64,000 bases of DNA from Pseudomonas maumuensis (GTDB lineage Bacteria > Pseudomonadota > Gammaproteobacteria > Pseudomonadales > Pseudomonadaceae), in the NCBI RefSeq assembly GCF_019139675.1, contig NZ_CP077077.1:5642001-5706000 (forward strand). The letters are read 5' to 3'. The notes under the pieces are model-generated. The model was not told where the DNA came from and did no database searches. It saw only the letters and a program-made list of their open reading frames with translations. The position numbers and the translations under genes were made by a program. Positions 36,723 to 45,832 of this stretch are shown here, in pieces. The stretch's first letter is position 1, and every line of letters starts with the position of its first letter.

Positions 36723-37685
36723 ATGCGCAAGTCATTGATGCGTATGACTTTACGTCAGCTGCAGATCTTCAACGAAGTGTGTGATCTGCGCTCCTACAGC
36801 CGGGCGGCCGAGGAGATGGCGCTGACGCAACCCGCCGTTAGTCTACAGATCCGTCAGCTCGAGGAGCTGGTGGGCCAGCCGCTGTTTGAATACGTCGGCA
36901 AGAAGCTCTACCTGACCGAAGCCGCCGAGGCACTGCAACGCGCCAGCCGGGATATATTCGGGCGCCTGGAGAACCTCGACATGCAGCTGTCGGACATGCA
37001 GGGCTCACTGCAGGGCCAGCTGAAACTGGCGATCGAATCCAGCGCCAAGTACTTCGTGCCACACCTGTTCGCCGCCTTCAAGCAGCGCCACCCGGAGGTC
37101 AACCTCACCCTGACGGTGGTCAACCGCGCTCAGGCAATCAGGCGCCTGTCGGACAATCGCGACGACCTGGTGATCATGTCCATGGTGCCCCAGGACATGG
37201 GCCTCGAGTTCCTGCCTTTCCTGAACAACCCGATCATCGCCGTGGCGCCGCCGCAACATCCGCTGTGCAAGCCCGACAGCCTGCGCCTGCAAGACCTCGA
37301 ACCTCATACCCTGCTGGTCCGCGAACAGGGTTCGGGCACCCGCAAGGCCTGCGAGGAGTTCTTCAAGGACAAACGCGTGCATTTCACCCAGACCCTCGAG
37401 GTGGCCTCCACCGATGCCCAGCGTGAATGCGTGGTGGCGGGGCTGGGCATCGCCCTGCTGACCCGCCATGCGGTCAACATGGAACTGGCCACCGGCATGC
37501 TCAAGGAACTGCCGGTGGAAGAGCTGCCGTTGTACCGCAGTTGGTGCCTGGTGCAGTCCAAGAGCAAGCGGCAATCGCCGGTGGCCCTGGCGTTCCAGGC
37601 ATTCATCCGCAGCGAACGTGCAATGATCAGCGGGCTTGTGGAGCGCTTCTCGGGGAAGTTGCCGCCGATACTTGCCACACCGTGA
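36723..37685 (+). CDS. pycR: LysR family regulator PycR
   Basis: 320 residues with GGAG about 11 bases before the ATG at 36723; later in-frame ATGs exist at 36738 and 36744. The helix-turn-helix is FNEVCDLRSYSRAAEEMALTQPAVSLQIRQLEELVGQPLFE. The effector domain shows LKLAIESSAKYFVPHLFAAF and ASTDAQRECVVAGLGIALL, the CysB-like pattern. It is divergent from pycAB, as PycR is in P. aeruginosa, where it is a global regulator linked to virulence. Its 3' end overlaps a small minus-strand gene. Confidence 0.88.
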   Translation: MRKSLMRMTLRQLQIFNEVCDLRSYSRAAEEMALTQPAVSLQIRQLEELVGQPLFEYVGKKLYLTEAAEALQRASRDIFGRLENLDMQLSDMQGSLQGQLKLAIESSAKYFVPHLFAAFKQRHPEVNLTLTVVNRAQAIRRLSDNRDDLVIMSMVPQDMGLEFLPFLNNPIIAVAPPQHPLCKPDSLRLQDLEPHTLLVREQGSGTRKACEEFFKDKRVHFTQTLEVASTDAQRECVVAGLGIALLTRHAVNMELATGMLKELPVEELPLYRSWCLVQSKSKRQSPVALAFQAFIRSERAMISGLVERFSGKLPPILATP

Positions 37686-37845
37686 TGTCCTGCAGATCGG
37701 GGTAGTCGGCCAGCTCGCGCAACAGCTGACGCTGGTCGCAGTAGCTTTCGATCGCACGGCGGAACTCCATGCGGCGCTGGTCCTTCTCCTGCTGCTTGCG
37801 AGCCTTGGCGTTGGGTTGGTACACACCTGCGTGATCATGTGCCAT
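37627..37845 (-). CDS. Small charged protein, 72 aa, overlapping pycR end
   Basis: The ATG at 37845 is preceded by GGGAG at a good distance, so a real gene is likely. The protein is highly charged in its middle (KARKQQEKDQRRMEFRRAIESYCDQRQLLRELADYPDL). It resembles small proteins named PA3496 family in Pseudomonas; this match is by memory and uncertain. It runs convergently into pycR, with 59 bases of overlap. No signal peptide is visible and function is unknown. Confidence 0.6.
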   Translation of the reverse strand: MAHDHAGVYQPNAKARKQQEKDQRRMEFRRAIESYCDQRQLLRELADYPDLQDITVWQVSAATSPRSAPQAR

Positions 37846-37963
37846 TGCCTGTCTCCCAGTAAGGATGCGGGGAGTTTCAGACTGGCTTCGGTGGTTTACG
37901 CTTTGGCGGTGGTTCGGTGACAGAATCGTGAATTTTCGCTACCCGCGGTACAGGCAACCACTA

Positions 37964-38830
37964 TCAGTCGTCGGTGGCCTTGATCGACTTAGGTGACAGG
38001 CGCAGGCTGCGCAAGCTGCGCTTCACGCTCTTCAAATGGTTGACCAGGCTCGGCCCGCGGGCCATGGCCACACCCATGGCCAGCACGTCGATCACCACCA
38101 GGTGGGCGATGCGCGAGGTCAGCGGCGTGTAGATTTCGGTGTCCTCATGCACGTCGATGGCCAGGTTGACCGTCGACAGCTCGGCCAGCGGCGTCTGGCT
38201 CGGGCACAGGGTGATCAGGTTGGCACCGCTCTCGCGCACCAGGTTGGCGGTGATCAGCAGGTCCTTCGAGCGCCCCGACTGGGAAATGCACACCGCCACA
38301 TCGCCCGGCTTGAGCGTGACAGCCGACATCGCCTGCATGTGCGGATCGGAATAGGCCGCAGCGCTGAGCAGCAGGCGGAAGAACTTGTGCTGCGCATCCG
38401 CCGCGACCGCGCCCGAGGCACCAAAACCATAGAACTCCACGCGCTGGGCCTGGGCCATGGCCGTCACCGCCTGCTGCAAGGCTTGCGGATCGAGGTGCTC
38501 GCGCACTTCCATCAAGGTATGCAGGGTGGTGTCGAAGATCTTCAGGCTGTAGTCGGCGACCGAGTCGTCTTCATGGATGGCGAACTGACCGAAGCTGGCA
38601 CCGGCAGCCAGGCTTTGCGCCAGCTTGAGCTTGAGATCCTGGAAGCCCGAGCAACCGATCGCCCGGCAGAAGCGCACGATGGTCGGTTCGCTGATCCCCA
38701 CGCTGTGCGCCAGGTCGGCCATCGAGCTGTGCATGACGGCAGCCGGATCGAGCAGCACATGGTCAGCCACTTTGAGTTCCGATTTGCGCAGCAGGTGCCG
38801 CGATTGGTCGATATGTTGCAACAGATTCAC
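37964..38830 (-). CDS. RpiR/HexR family transcriptional regulator
   Basis: 288 residues. The N-terminal HTH_6 domain is DLAHSVGISEPTIVRFCRAIGCSGFQDLKLKLAQSL. The C-terminal SIS sugar-phosphate domain has VEFYGFGASGAVAADAQHKFFRL and VAVCISQSGRSKDLLITANLVRESGANLITL. HexR-type proteins release DNA when bound to 2-keto-3-deoxy-6-phosphogluconate. It is divergent from zwf with a palindromic site in between. It is a HexR paralogue rather than necessarily HexR itself, which in Pseudomonas lies with another zwf-pgl-eda cluster. Confidence 0.88.
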   Translation of the reverse strand: MNLLQHIDQSRHLLRKSELKVADHVLLDPAAVMHSSMADLAHSVGISEPTIVRFCRAIGCSGFQDLKLKLAQSLAAGASFGQFAIHEDDSVADYSLKIFDTTLHTLMEVREHLDPQALQQAVTAMAQAQRVEFYGFGASGAVAADAQHKFFRLLLSAAAYSDPHMQAMSAVTLKPGDVAVCISQSGRSKDLLITANLVRESGANLITLCPSQTPLAELSTVNLAIDVHEDTEIYTPLTSRIAHLVVIDVLAMGVAMARGPSLVNHLKSVKRSLRSLRLSPKSIKATDD

Positions 38831-38873
38831 GGGCTGGACTCGGTTATGATCGGCGTGCCGGGATGTAGCTTTC

Positions 38874-38890
38874 TTGTAGTTATACTACAT
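38874..38890. promoter_or_regulatory. HexR-like palindrome between RpiR gene and zwf
   Basis: TGTAGT-TAT-ACTACA (38875-38889) is a perfect inverted repeat with the spacing of HexR operators (TGTAATTAAATTACA type). It lies 44 bases ahead of both divergent starts, so it likely controls both genes. Confidence 0.72.
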
Positions 38891-38933
38891 GCTTGCCAAC
38901 CCGCCCAGCTAAACGAACGTGGAGAGTGGTGGT

Positions 38934-40376
38934 TTGACGATTCCTTGCGACATCCTGGTCTTCGGCGGCACGGGCGACCTGGCCCTGCACAAACTGCTCC
39001 CGGCGCTCTACCACCTGTATCGCGAAGCCCGCCTGCACACGGCCGTGCGAATTATCGCCCTGGCCCGACGCAACCTGCCACGCAACGACTACGTCAAGCT
39101 TGCCGAGCGCCATTGCCGAGCGCAGGTCGCCCGCCAGGACTTCGACGAAGACGTCTGGCAGCGCTTTTCGGCGCGGCTCGACTACTTCCCCATGGACGCG
39201 GCGCAGAGCGCCGACTTCGGCCGCCTGGCCCGTTACCTGGGCGAGCCCGGCGGCCTGACGCGGATCTTCTACCTGGCCACCGCGCCCAAGCTGTTCGTGC
39301 CGATTGCCACTCACCTGCGCATCGCCGGCCTGGCCGACAGCGAAGCGCGCATCGTGCTGGAAAAACCCATCGGCCACTCGCTGGAGTCGGCCACCGCGAT
39401 CAACGAAGCGATCGGCGCGGTGTTCGACGAATCCCAGGTCTTTCGCATCGACCACTACCTGGGCAAGGAAACCGTGCAGAACCTCATGGCCCTGCGTTTT
39501 GCCAACGCCTTGCTCGAGCCGGTGTGGCGCAACGGTCAGGTCGACCATGTGCAGATCAGCGTCTGTGAAACCCTCGGTGTGGAAAACCGTGGCGCCTACT
39601 ACGACCGCGCCGGCGCCACCCGCGACATGCTGCAGAACCACCTGCTGCAACTGCTCTGCCTGGTGGCCATGGAGCCCCCCTCGCAGTTCGAGGCCGAGGC
39701 GGTGCGCGACGAGAAGGTGAAGATCCTCCGCGCCCTCAAGCCCATCACCGGCCAGGACGTGCAGGACAAGACCGTGCGCGGCCAGTACGGCGCCGGCAAG
39801 ATCGGCGGCCAGGAAGTGCCGGCCTACTATTTCGAGAAGGACGTGGACAACGACAGCGACACCGAAACCTTCGTCGCCGTCCAGGCGCACATCGACAACT
39901 GGCGCTGGGCCGGCGTGCCGTTCTACCTGCGTACCGGCAAGCGCATGGCGCGGCGCTCGTCGCAGATCGTCATCCAGTTCAAACCCGTGCCGCACGAGCT
40001 GTTCAGCGGCGGCCAGGTCAACCAGTTGCTGATCCAGCTACAACCGGACGAGCACATCAGCCTGCGCATGATGACCAAGAGCCCGGGCAAGGGCATGCGC
40101 CTGGCGCCGGTCGAGCTGGACCTCAACCTGGCCCAGGCCTTCGCCCAGACCCGCCGCTGGGAGGCCTACGAACGGCTGCTGCTGGATGTACTCGAAGGCG
40201 ATTCGACGCTGTTCATGCGCCGCGACGAGGTCGAGGCCGCGTGGGCCTGGATCGACCCGATCCTGCAGGGCTGGGAGGAGCACTTCCAGGCGCCACGCCC
40301 TTACCCCGCCGGCAGCAATGGCCCGGAACAGGCCAACAGCCTGCTGGCGCGCCAGGGCCAGGCCTGGCACGCCTAG
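38934..40376 (+). CDS. zwf: Glucose-6-phosphate dehydrogenase
   Basis: 480 residues from a TTG at 38934 with GGAGAG seven bases upstream; an in-frame GTG at 38919 is less likely. The NADP fold is ILVFGGTGDLALHKLLPALYHL and the catalytic motif RIDHYLGKETVQN. The substrate-contact region is EKPIGHSLESA. It oxidises glucose-6-phosphate to 6-phosphogluconolactone, giving NADPH for the Entner-Doudoroff and pentose phosphate routes. No pgl or eda follows, unlike the main zwf locus, so this is an extra isozyme. Its stop shares CTAG with the convergent GGDEF/EAL gene. Confidence 0.93.
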   Translation: MTIPCDILVFGGTGDLALHKLLPALYHLYREARLHTAVRIIALARRNLPRNDYVKLAERHCRAQVARQDFDEDVWQRFSARLDYFPMDAAQSADFGRLARYLGEPGGLTRIFYLATAPKLFVPIATHLRIAGLADSEARIVLEKPIGHSLESATAINEAIGAVFDESQVFRIDHYLGKETVQNLMALRFANALLEPVWRNGQVDHVQISVCETLGVENRGAYYDRAGATRDMLQNHLLQLLCLVAMEPPSQFEAEAVRDEKVKILRALKPITGQDVQDKTVRGQYGAGKIGGQEVPAYYFEKDVDNDSDTETFVAVQAHIDNWRWAGVPFYLRTGKRMARRSSQIVIQFKPVPHELFSGGQVNQLLIQLQPDEHISLRMMTKSPGKGMRLAPVELDLNLAQAFAQTRRWEAYERLLLDVLEGDSTLFMRRDEVEAAWAWIDPILQGWEEHFQAPRPYPAGSNGPEQANSLLARQGQAWHA

Positions 40377-43234
40377 CGCAACAGGTCGGCGGTCGAACGC
40401 CCTAGCAGCGCCTTGAACGACGCGGCATCGACCGGCCGGCTGATCAGGTAGCCCTGCACCTCGTCACAGCCGTGCTCGCGCAGGAACTGCAGTTGCTCGC
40501 GGGTCTCTACCCCTTCGGCCACCACCTTCAATTGCAGACTCTGCGCCATGGCGATGATCGCCCGGGTGATGGCCGCGTCCTGCGTCCCTTCGAGCAGTCC
40601 GCGGATGAACGCCTGGTCGATCTTCACGTAGTCGACCGGAAAACGCTTGAGGTAGCTCAGCGACGAGTAGCCGGTGCCAAAATCGTCGATGGCCAGTTTC
40701 ACCCCCAACGCGTGCAACTGCTCGAAGGTGGCGATGATGTGCTCGACGCTGTCCAACAGTTGGCTTTCGGTAAGCTCCAGTTCCAGCAGGTACGGCGCCA
40801 GGCCGGACTCCTGCAGGACCTGGCGCACCAGGCTGACCAGCTTGCCCTGGCGCAGTTGGTACACCGACAGGTTGACCGATACCCGCACCTCCAGGCCCTG
40901 GCGCAGCCACTCGCAGGCTTGCCAGCAGGCCTGGCGCAGGACGAATTCGCCCATGGGCGCGATCAACCCGGTCTCCTCCGCCAGGCCGATGAACTCGCTG
41001 GGTGGCACCATGCCCCACTGAGGATGCTGCCAACGTACCAAGGCCTCTGCCGCGTGCAGTTGGCCAGTGCGCAGGCACAGCTTGGGCTGGTAGTAGACCA
41101 GCAGCTGACCTTCGTCGATGGCCTTGCGCAGCTGGTTCTCCAGCTGCAGGCGCTCCAGGGTGCTGGCGCGCAAGCTCTCGGTATAGAACTGGAAGCTGTC
41201 GCCGCCCAGATGCTTGGCGTGCTGCTTGGCCATGTCGGCCTGGCTGACCAGAGCATTGAGGTCCTGGCTGGCGTCGGACAGCAGGCTTATGCCCACCGAG
41301 GCGCTGATCACCACCTCATGGCCGCCCACGCGCTGGGGCACGCGCAGTTTGTCCAACAGCCGGGTGGTGACGCGCACCAGGCTGGACAGGTTGGTGTAAC
41401 CATCGAACAGCACGGCGAACTCGTCGCCTGACAAGCGCGCCACGGTATCGGCTTCGGGCACCGCGTTGGCCAGGCGCTGGGCCATCTTCTTCAGCAATTG
41501 GTCGGCCAGCTCATGACCCAGGCTCTCATTGAGCAGCTTGAAGCGGTCCAGGTCGACATGCAGCAGCGCCAGACTGCGGCCATTGAGGCGCATGCGCTGC
41601 GCCGCCTCGTGCAGGCGCAGGCGGAACAACGCACGGTTGGCCAGCCCGGTGAGATCGTCGTAGTGCGCCAGGTAGCGCAGGCGCTCCTCGGATTCGCGAC
41701 GCGCCGACAGGTCGGTGAAGAAGCCGACGATATTGACGATGCGCCCCCGCACATCGCTCACGCTGTTGAGCTGCAACCATTGGGGGTAGAGTTCGCCGCT
41801 CTTGCGCGCCTCGACCAGTTCTCCCTGCCAGCGGCCCTGCTGATCCAGCGCCTGGTCGATGGCCTGGCTGTGGCGCCGGGCGTCGCGGCTGCAGGGCAGC
41901 TCCAGGGCGTTGCGGCCGATCAGCTCGGCGCGGCCGTAGCCGGTGACATCGCAGAAAGCCTGGTTGACCGCCAGCAGTTGGAAGTCGGCATCGAGAATGG
42001 CGATCCCCTCGCTGGCTGCCTCGAACACCGTCGCCGCTAGACGCTGCTGTTCCTCCTGTTCCTTCTGCGCGGTGATGTCACGGCGGGTACCCAGCATGCG
42101 CAGGACCTTGCCCTGGGCATCGGACTCCACTGCCCGCCCCCGGTCCTCGATCCAGCACCAGTGGCCCTGGGCATGGCGCACCCGGTACTCGACGCGGTAG
42201 TCCTCGGTGCGCCCCTTGAGGTGCTCGACCAGCGTGCGCCGCAGCACCGGCAAATCATCGGGGTGCAGCCGCGGCTTGAGGTCGGCGCGCACCGAGCGGA
42301 CCTGCTCGGCGTCGAGGCCGAACAGGGCATGCAGTTGCGTGTGATGGACCTCGTCGGTGTCCAGATTCCAGTCCCACAACCCCAACTCGCTCGCCTGCAA
42401 GGCCAGGGCCAGGCGCTGTTCGCTCTTGCTCAGGGCCCGGTTGGCCAGGTCCAGCTCATGGCTGCGTTCGACCACGCGCTGCTCAAGGCCGGCATGGGCG
42501 TGGCGCAGGTCGTCCTCGGCCTGACGGCGCTGGGCGATCTCGGCGCTCAGCTTACGATTCAGGCCTTCGCCATGGCGCTGTGCGCTTTGCAAATGCTCGA
42601 TCAGTGCCTGGTTCTGGAAGCGGCGCAGCAAGCCACGCTCGATCAGGCGATTGACCTGCCAGGCCACCACCATCAACGCCATCAGCAGAATCAACCCCAA
42701 CCATCCCCAGCCACGCTGGTGCCCAGCGTCATAGACGAAGAGAAACGCGATCGGCGGCAGCAGGCACGGTACCGCGAAGCTGAGGAACGCCGGCAAGCTG
42801 ACTGCATAAGCGACACTGGCCGACAACGCCGCCGCCCCGAGCAGGCCGAACACCCAGGCCTGCTGCACGAAGTTGTCGGCCGGCGCCAGGGCGATCACCG
42901 CACTGGCCAGGGTCAGGCCGCTGAACGCCGAACCGAGCAGGAACATCCGGCGCCAGGCCGGCTTTGCCTGGCGAGCCGGTGTCGCCGCGTCGAAGGCCGC
43001 CACCTGGATCACCCGCAGCACCACCAGCGCCAGCAGCCAGGCCATCCATACGCCGACCAGCAGGTAGCGGCCAGGGCTCCACAGCAACCAGGCGCTGAGC
43101 AAGCCGTTGAGCAGCATGAACAATGTCGGCAGCAGGGAGCCCTGGTACAGCAGGCGAGTCCGCTCGATCGACAGCTGGGTGGCGAATTGCCTGCGAACGC
43201 TCCGTGTCGTCTCCGGCGATGCTCCGATCGCCAT
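40373..43234 (-). CDS. Membrane GGDEF/EAL protein with PAS domains
   Basis: 953 residues from the ATG at 43234, with AGGA six bases upstream; an ATG at 43249 is an alternative. The N-terminus has about six membrane helices. A coiled segment and two PAS/PAC domains follow (LQASELGLWDWNLDTDEVHHTQ and TVFEAASEGIAILDADFQLLAVNQAFCDVTGYG). The GGDEF domain reads LSGDEFAVLF, with Ser in the first place, which can still be active. The EAL domain has EALVRWQHP, NLSVYQL and DDFGTGYSSLSYL intact. It makes or, more likely, breaks down c-di-GMP. Confidence 0.92.
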   Translation of the reverse strand: MAIGASPETTRSVRRQFATQLSIERTRLLYQGSLLPTLFMLLNGLLSAWLLWSPGRYLLVGVWMAWLLALVVLRVIQVAAFDAATPARQAKPAWRRMFLLGSAFSGLTLASAVIALAPADNFVQQAWVFGLLGAAALSASVAYAVSLPAFLSFAVPCLLPPIAFLFVYDAGHQRGWGWLGLILLMALMVVAWQVNRLIERGLLRRFQNQALIEHLQSAQRHGEGLNRKLSAEIAQRRQAEDDLRHAHAGLEQRVVERSHELDLANRALSKSEQRLALALQASELGLWDWNLDTDEVHHTQLHALFGLDAEQVRSVRADLKPRLHPDDLPVLRRTLVEHLKGRTEDYRVEYRVRHAQGHWCWIEDRGRAVESDAQGKVLRMLGTRRDITAQKEQEEQQRLAATVFEAASEGIAILDADFQLLAVNQAFCDVTGYGRAELIGRNALELPCSRDARRHSQAIDQALDQQGRWQGELVEARKSGELYPQWLQLNSVSDVRGRIVNIVGFFTDLSARRESEERLRYLAHYDDLTGLANRALFRLRLHEAAQRMRLNGRSLALLHVDLDRFKLLNESLGHELADQLLKKMAQRLANAVPEADTVARLSGDEFAVLFDGYTNLSSLVRVTTRLLDKLRVPQRVGGHEVVISASVGISLLSDASQDLNALVSQADMAKQHAKHLGGDSFQFYTESLRASTLERLQLENQLRKAIDEGQLLVYYQPKLCLRTGQLHAAEALVRWQHPQWGMVPPSEFIGLAEETGLIAPMGEFVLRQACWQACEWLRQGLEVRVSVNLSVYQLRQGKLVSLVRQVLQESGLAPYLLELELTESQLLDSVEHIIATFEQLHALGVKLAIDDFGTGYSSLSYLKRFPVDYVKIDQAFIRGLLEGTQDAAITRAIIAMAQSLQLKVVAEGVETREQLQFLREHGCDEVQGYLISRPVDAASFKALLGRSTADLLR

Positions 43235-43487
43235 GCAATCCTGGGTCATATGGCTGAATTCTTTTGAGTTCTTGTTATGGCTGACCACAAATGTGCAGGG
43301 AGAATACACAAGCGTGGCGCCAGACCAAACTGCCCTACGTCATGATTTGGAAAATGTCTCGTCCGTCCAGGTCTGACCGCTCAACCACGGGGCGCTGCCA
43401 GCAGCGCCGATGAACGGTAGATGGCCTGTGCGGTGATTTGCAGCGCGGGCGTTTGCCCCTGCCTGCGCGCGGCCATAGAATGCCCGC

Positions 43488-45671
43488 ATGCATAATGACG
43501 ACCTCTCCCTCCTGCTGAACTCCCTCAACGACGCCCAGCGCCAGGCCGTGGCGGCCTCCGTCGGGCGCCAACTGGTGCTGGCCGGCGCCGGCTCGGGCAA
43601 GACCCGCGTGCTGGTGCATCGTATCGCCTGGCTGATCCAGGTCGAACAGGCCTCGCCGCACTCGATCCTGTCGGTGACTTTCACCAACAAGGCTGCGGCG
43701 GAAATGCGCCAGCGTATCGAGCAGCTGCTGGGCATCAACCCGGCCGGCATGTGGGTCGGTACGTTCCACGGCCTGGCCCACCGCCTGTTGCGGGCGCACT
43801 GGCAGGAGGCAGGGCTGGCGCAGAACTTCCAGATCCTCGACAGCGACGACCAGCAACGCCTGGTCAAGCGGGTGATCCGCGAAATGGGCCTGGACGAGCA
43901 GAAATGGCCGGCACGCCAAGTCCAGTGGTTCATCAACGGCCAGAAGGACGAGGGCCTGCGCCCACGGCATATCCAGGCCAGCGGCGACCTGTTCCTGGCC
44001 ACCATGCGCGACATCTATGTCGCCTATGAACAGGCTTGCGACCGCGCCGGGGTCATCGACTTCTCCGAGCTGCTGCTGCGCGCCCTCGACCTGTGGCGCG
44101 ACCACCCGGACCTGCTCAAGCATTACCAGCGCCGCTTCCGCCACCTGCTGGTGGACGAGTTCCAGGACACCAACGCCGTGCAGTACGCCTGGCTGCGCCT
44201 ATTGGCCTCCGGTGGCGACAGCCTGATGGCGGTGGGTGACGACGATCAGTCGATCTACGGCTGGCGCGGCGCCAAGATCGAGAACATCCACCAGTACACC
44301 GCCGACTTCCCCGACGCCGAGCTGATCCGCCTGGAGCAGAACTACCGCTCCACCGGCGGCATCCTCAAGGCGGCCAACGCGCTGATCGCCAACAACAGCG
44401 GGCGCCTGGGCAAGGAACTGTGGACCGACATGGGCGAGGGCGAACCGCTCACGCTCTATGCGGCGTACAACGAGCACGACGAAGCGCGCTACGTGGTCGA
44501 GACCATCGAAAGCCTCATCAAGCAGGGCAGCGCTCGCGACGAGATCGCCATCCTCTACCGCTCCAACGCCCAGTCGCGGGTACTGGAAGAGGCCCTGCTG
44601 CGCGAACGCATTCCCTACCGCATCTATGGTGGCCAGCGCTTCTTCGAACGCGCCGAGATCAAGAACGCCATGGCCTACTTGCGCCTGCTCGAAGGCCGCG
44701 GCAACGACGCGGCGCTGGAGCGGGTGATCAACGTGCCGCCACGCGGCATCGGCGAGAAGACCGTCGAGGCCATCCGCGAACACGCCCGTCACAGCCAGCT
44801 GTCGATGTGGGACGCCATGTGCCAGCTGCTGGCCGCCAAGGCCCTCAAGGGCCGCGCCGCCAGTGCGCTGGGTGCCTTCATCGAGCTGCTCGAGAACCTC
44901 GCCGCCAAGGTGCTGGACATGCCGCTGCACCTGATGACCCAGACCGTCATCGAACAGTCCGGCCTGATCATCTACCACCAGGAAGAAAAGGGCGAGAAAG
45001 GCCAGGCCCGGGTGGAAAACCTTGAGGAACTGGTCAGCGCGGCGCGCAACTTCGAGACCAGCGACGACGACGCCGACCTGTCGCCACTGTCGGCGTTCCT
45101 CGGCCATGCCTCGCTGGAGGCCGGCGACACCCAGGCCGACGAGCACGAGGACAGCATCCAGCTGATGACCCTGCACAGCGCCAAGGGCCTGGAGTTCCCC
45201 TACGTGTTCCTGGTGGGCATGGAGGAAGGCCTGTTCCCGCACAAGATGAGCCTCGAAGAACCCGGCCGCCTCGAAGAAGAACGGCGCCTGGCCTACGTGG
45301 GCATCACCCGGGCGATGCGCCAGCTGGTCATGACCTATGCCGAGACCCGACGCCTGTATGGCAGCGAAACCTACAACAAGGTGTCGCGCTTCGTACGTGA
45401 GATTCCGGCCGGGCTGGTGCAGGAAGTACGCCTGTCGAACACCGTCAGCCGCCCTTTCGGCGGTGCGAAGACGCCCGCGAGCAGCCTGTTTGCCAACGCC
45501 AGCATCCCGCAGACCGCCTTCAGCCTTGGCCAGCGGGTGCAGCACGCGGTGTTCGGCGAAGGCGTGATCCTCAACTTCGAGGGTTCCGGAGCACAGGCGC
45601 GGGTGCAGGTGAACTTCTCCGAGGGCAGCAAGTGGCTGATGCTTGGCTACGCCAAGCTGGAAGCCATCTGA
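43488..45671 (+). CDS. uvrD: DNA helicase II
   Basis: 727 residues, the usual length. Helicase motifs run in order: LAGAGSGKTRVLVHRIAWLI (Walker A), TFTNKAAAEMRQRI, LLVDEFQDTNAVQ (Walker B), MAVGDDDQSIYGWRGA, LEQNYRSTGGIL, TLHSAKGLEFPYVFLVGMEEG and YVGITRAM. The C-terminal part ends with a Tudor-like RNA polymerase-binding region (LGQRVQHAVFGEGVILNFEGSG). It unwinds DNA in nucleotide excision repair and mismatch repair. Confidence 0.97.
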   Translation: MHNDDLSLLLNSLNDAQRQAVAASVGRQLVLAGAGSGKTRVLVHRIAWLIQVEQASPHSILSVTFTNKAAAEMRQRIEQLLGINPAGMWVGTFHGLAHRLLRAHWQEAGLAQNFQILDSDDQQRLVKRVIREMGLDEQKWPARQVQWFINGQKDEGLRPRHIQASGDLFLATMRDIYVAYEQACDRAGVIDFSELLLRALDLWRDHPDLLKHYQRRFRHLLVDEFQDTNAVQYAWLRLLASGGDSLMAVGDDDQSIYGWRGAKIENIHQYTADFPDAELIRLEQNYRSTGGILKAANALIANNSGRLGKELWTDMGEGEPLTLYAAYNEHDEARYVVETIESLIKQGSARDEIAILYRSNAQSRVLEEALLRERIPYRIYGGQRFFERAEIKNAMAYLRLLEGRGNDAALERVINVPPRGIGEKTVEAIREHARHSQLSMWDAMCQLLAAKALKGRAASALGAFIELLENLAAKVLDMPLHLMTQTVIEQSGLIIYHQEEKGEKGQARVENLEELVSAARNFETSDDDADLSPLSAFLGHASLEAGDTQADEHEDSIQLMTLHSAKGLEFPYVFLVGMEEGLFPHKMSLEEPGRLEEERRLAYVGITRAMRQLVMTYAETRRLYGSETYNKVSRFVREIPAGLVQEVRLSNTVSRPFGGAKTPASSLFANASIPQTAFSLGQRVQHAVFGEGVILNFEGSGAQARVQVNFSEGSKWLMLGYAKLEAI

Positions 45672-45677
45672 GCCCAA

Positions 45678-45706
45678 TCGCGGGGCTTGCCCCGCGATGA
45701 TTTTTC
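45678..45706 (+). terminator. Terminator of uvrD
   Basis: ATCGCGGGG-CTTG-CCCCGCGAT is a perfect 9-bp stem with a 4-base loop, followed by GATTTTT. It starts 7 bases past the uvrD stop. Confidence 0.85.
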
Positions 45707-45832
45707 AGACGACGGCCGTCAACAATTCAGACTTATAGGCAAAAGCTCGAAACATGTTGTCACTGGCTATGTCTGTTGGTTCATGTGCAACATGGCGCGC
45801 GTGCAATCCACAAAAACGGGAACCCCCAACTT

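Noticed and set aside
44199..45677. 492-codon open frame antisense to uvrD
   Set aside because: No ribosome-binding site or motif; uvrD covers it with intact helicase motifs.
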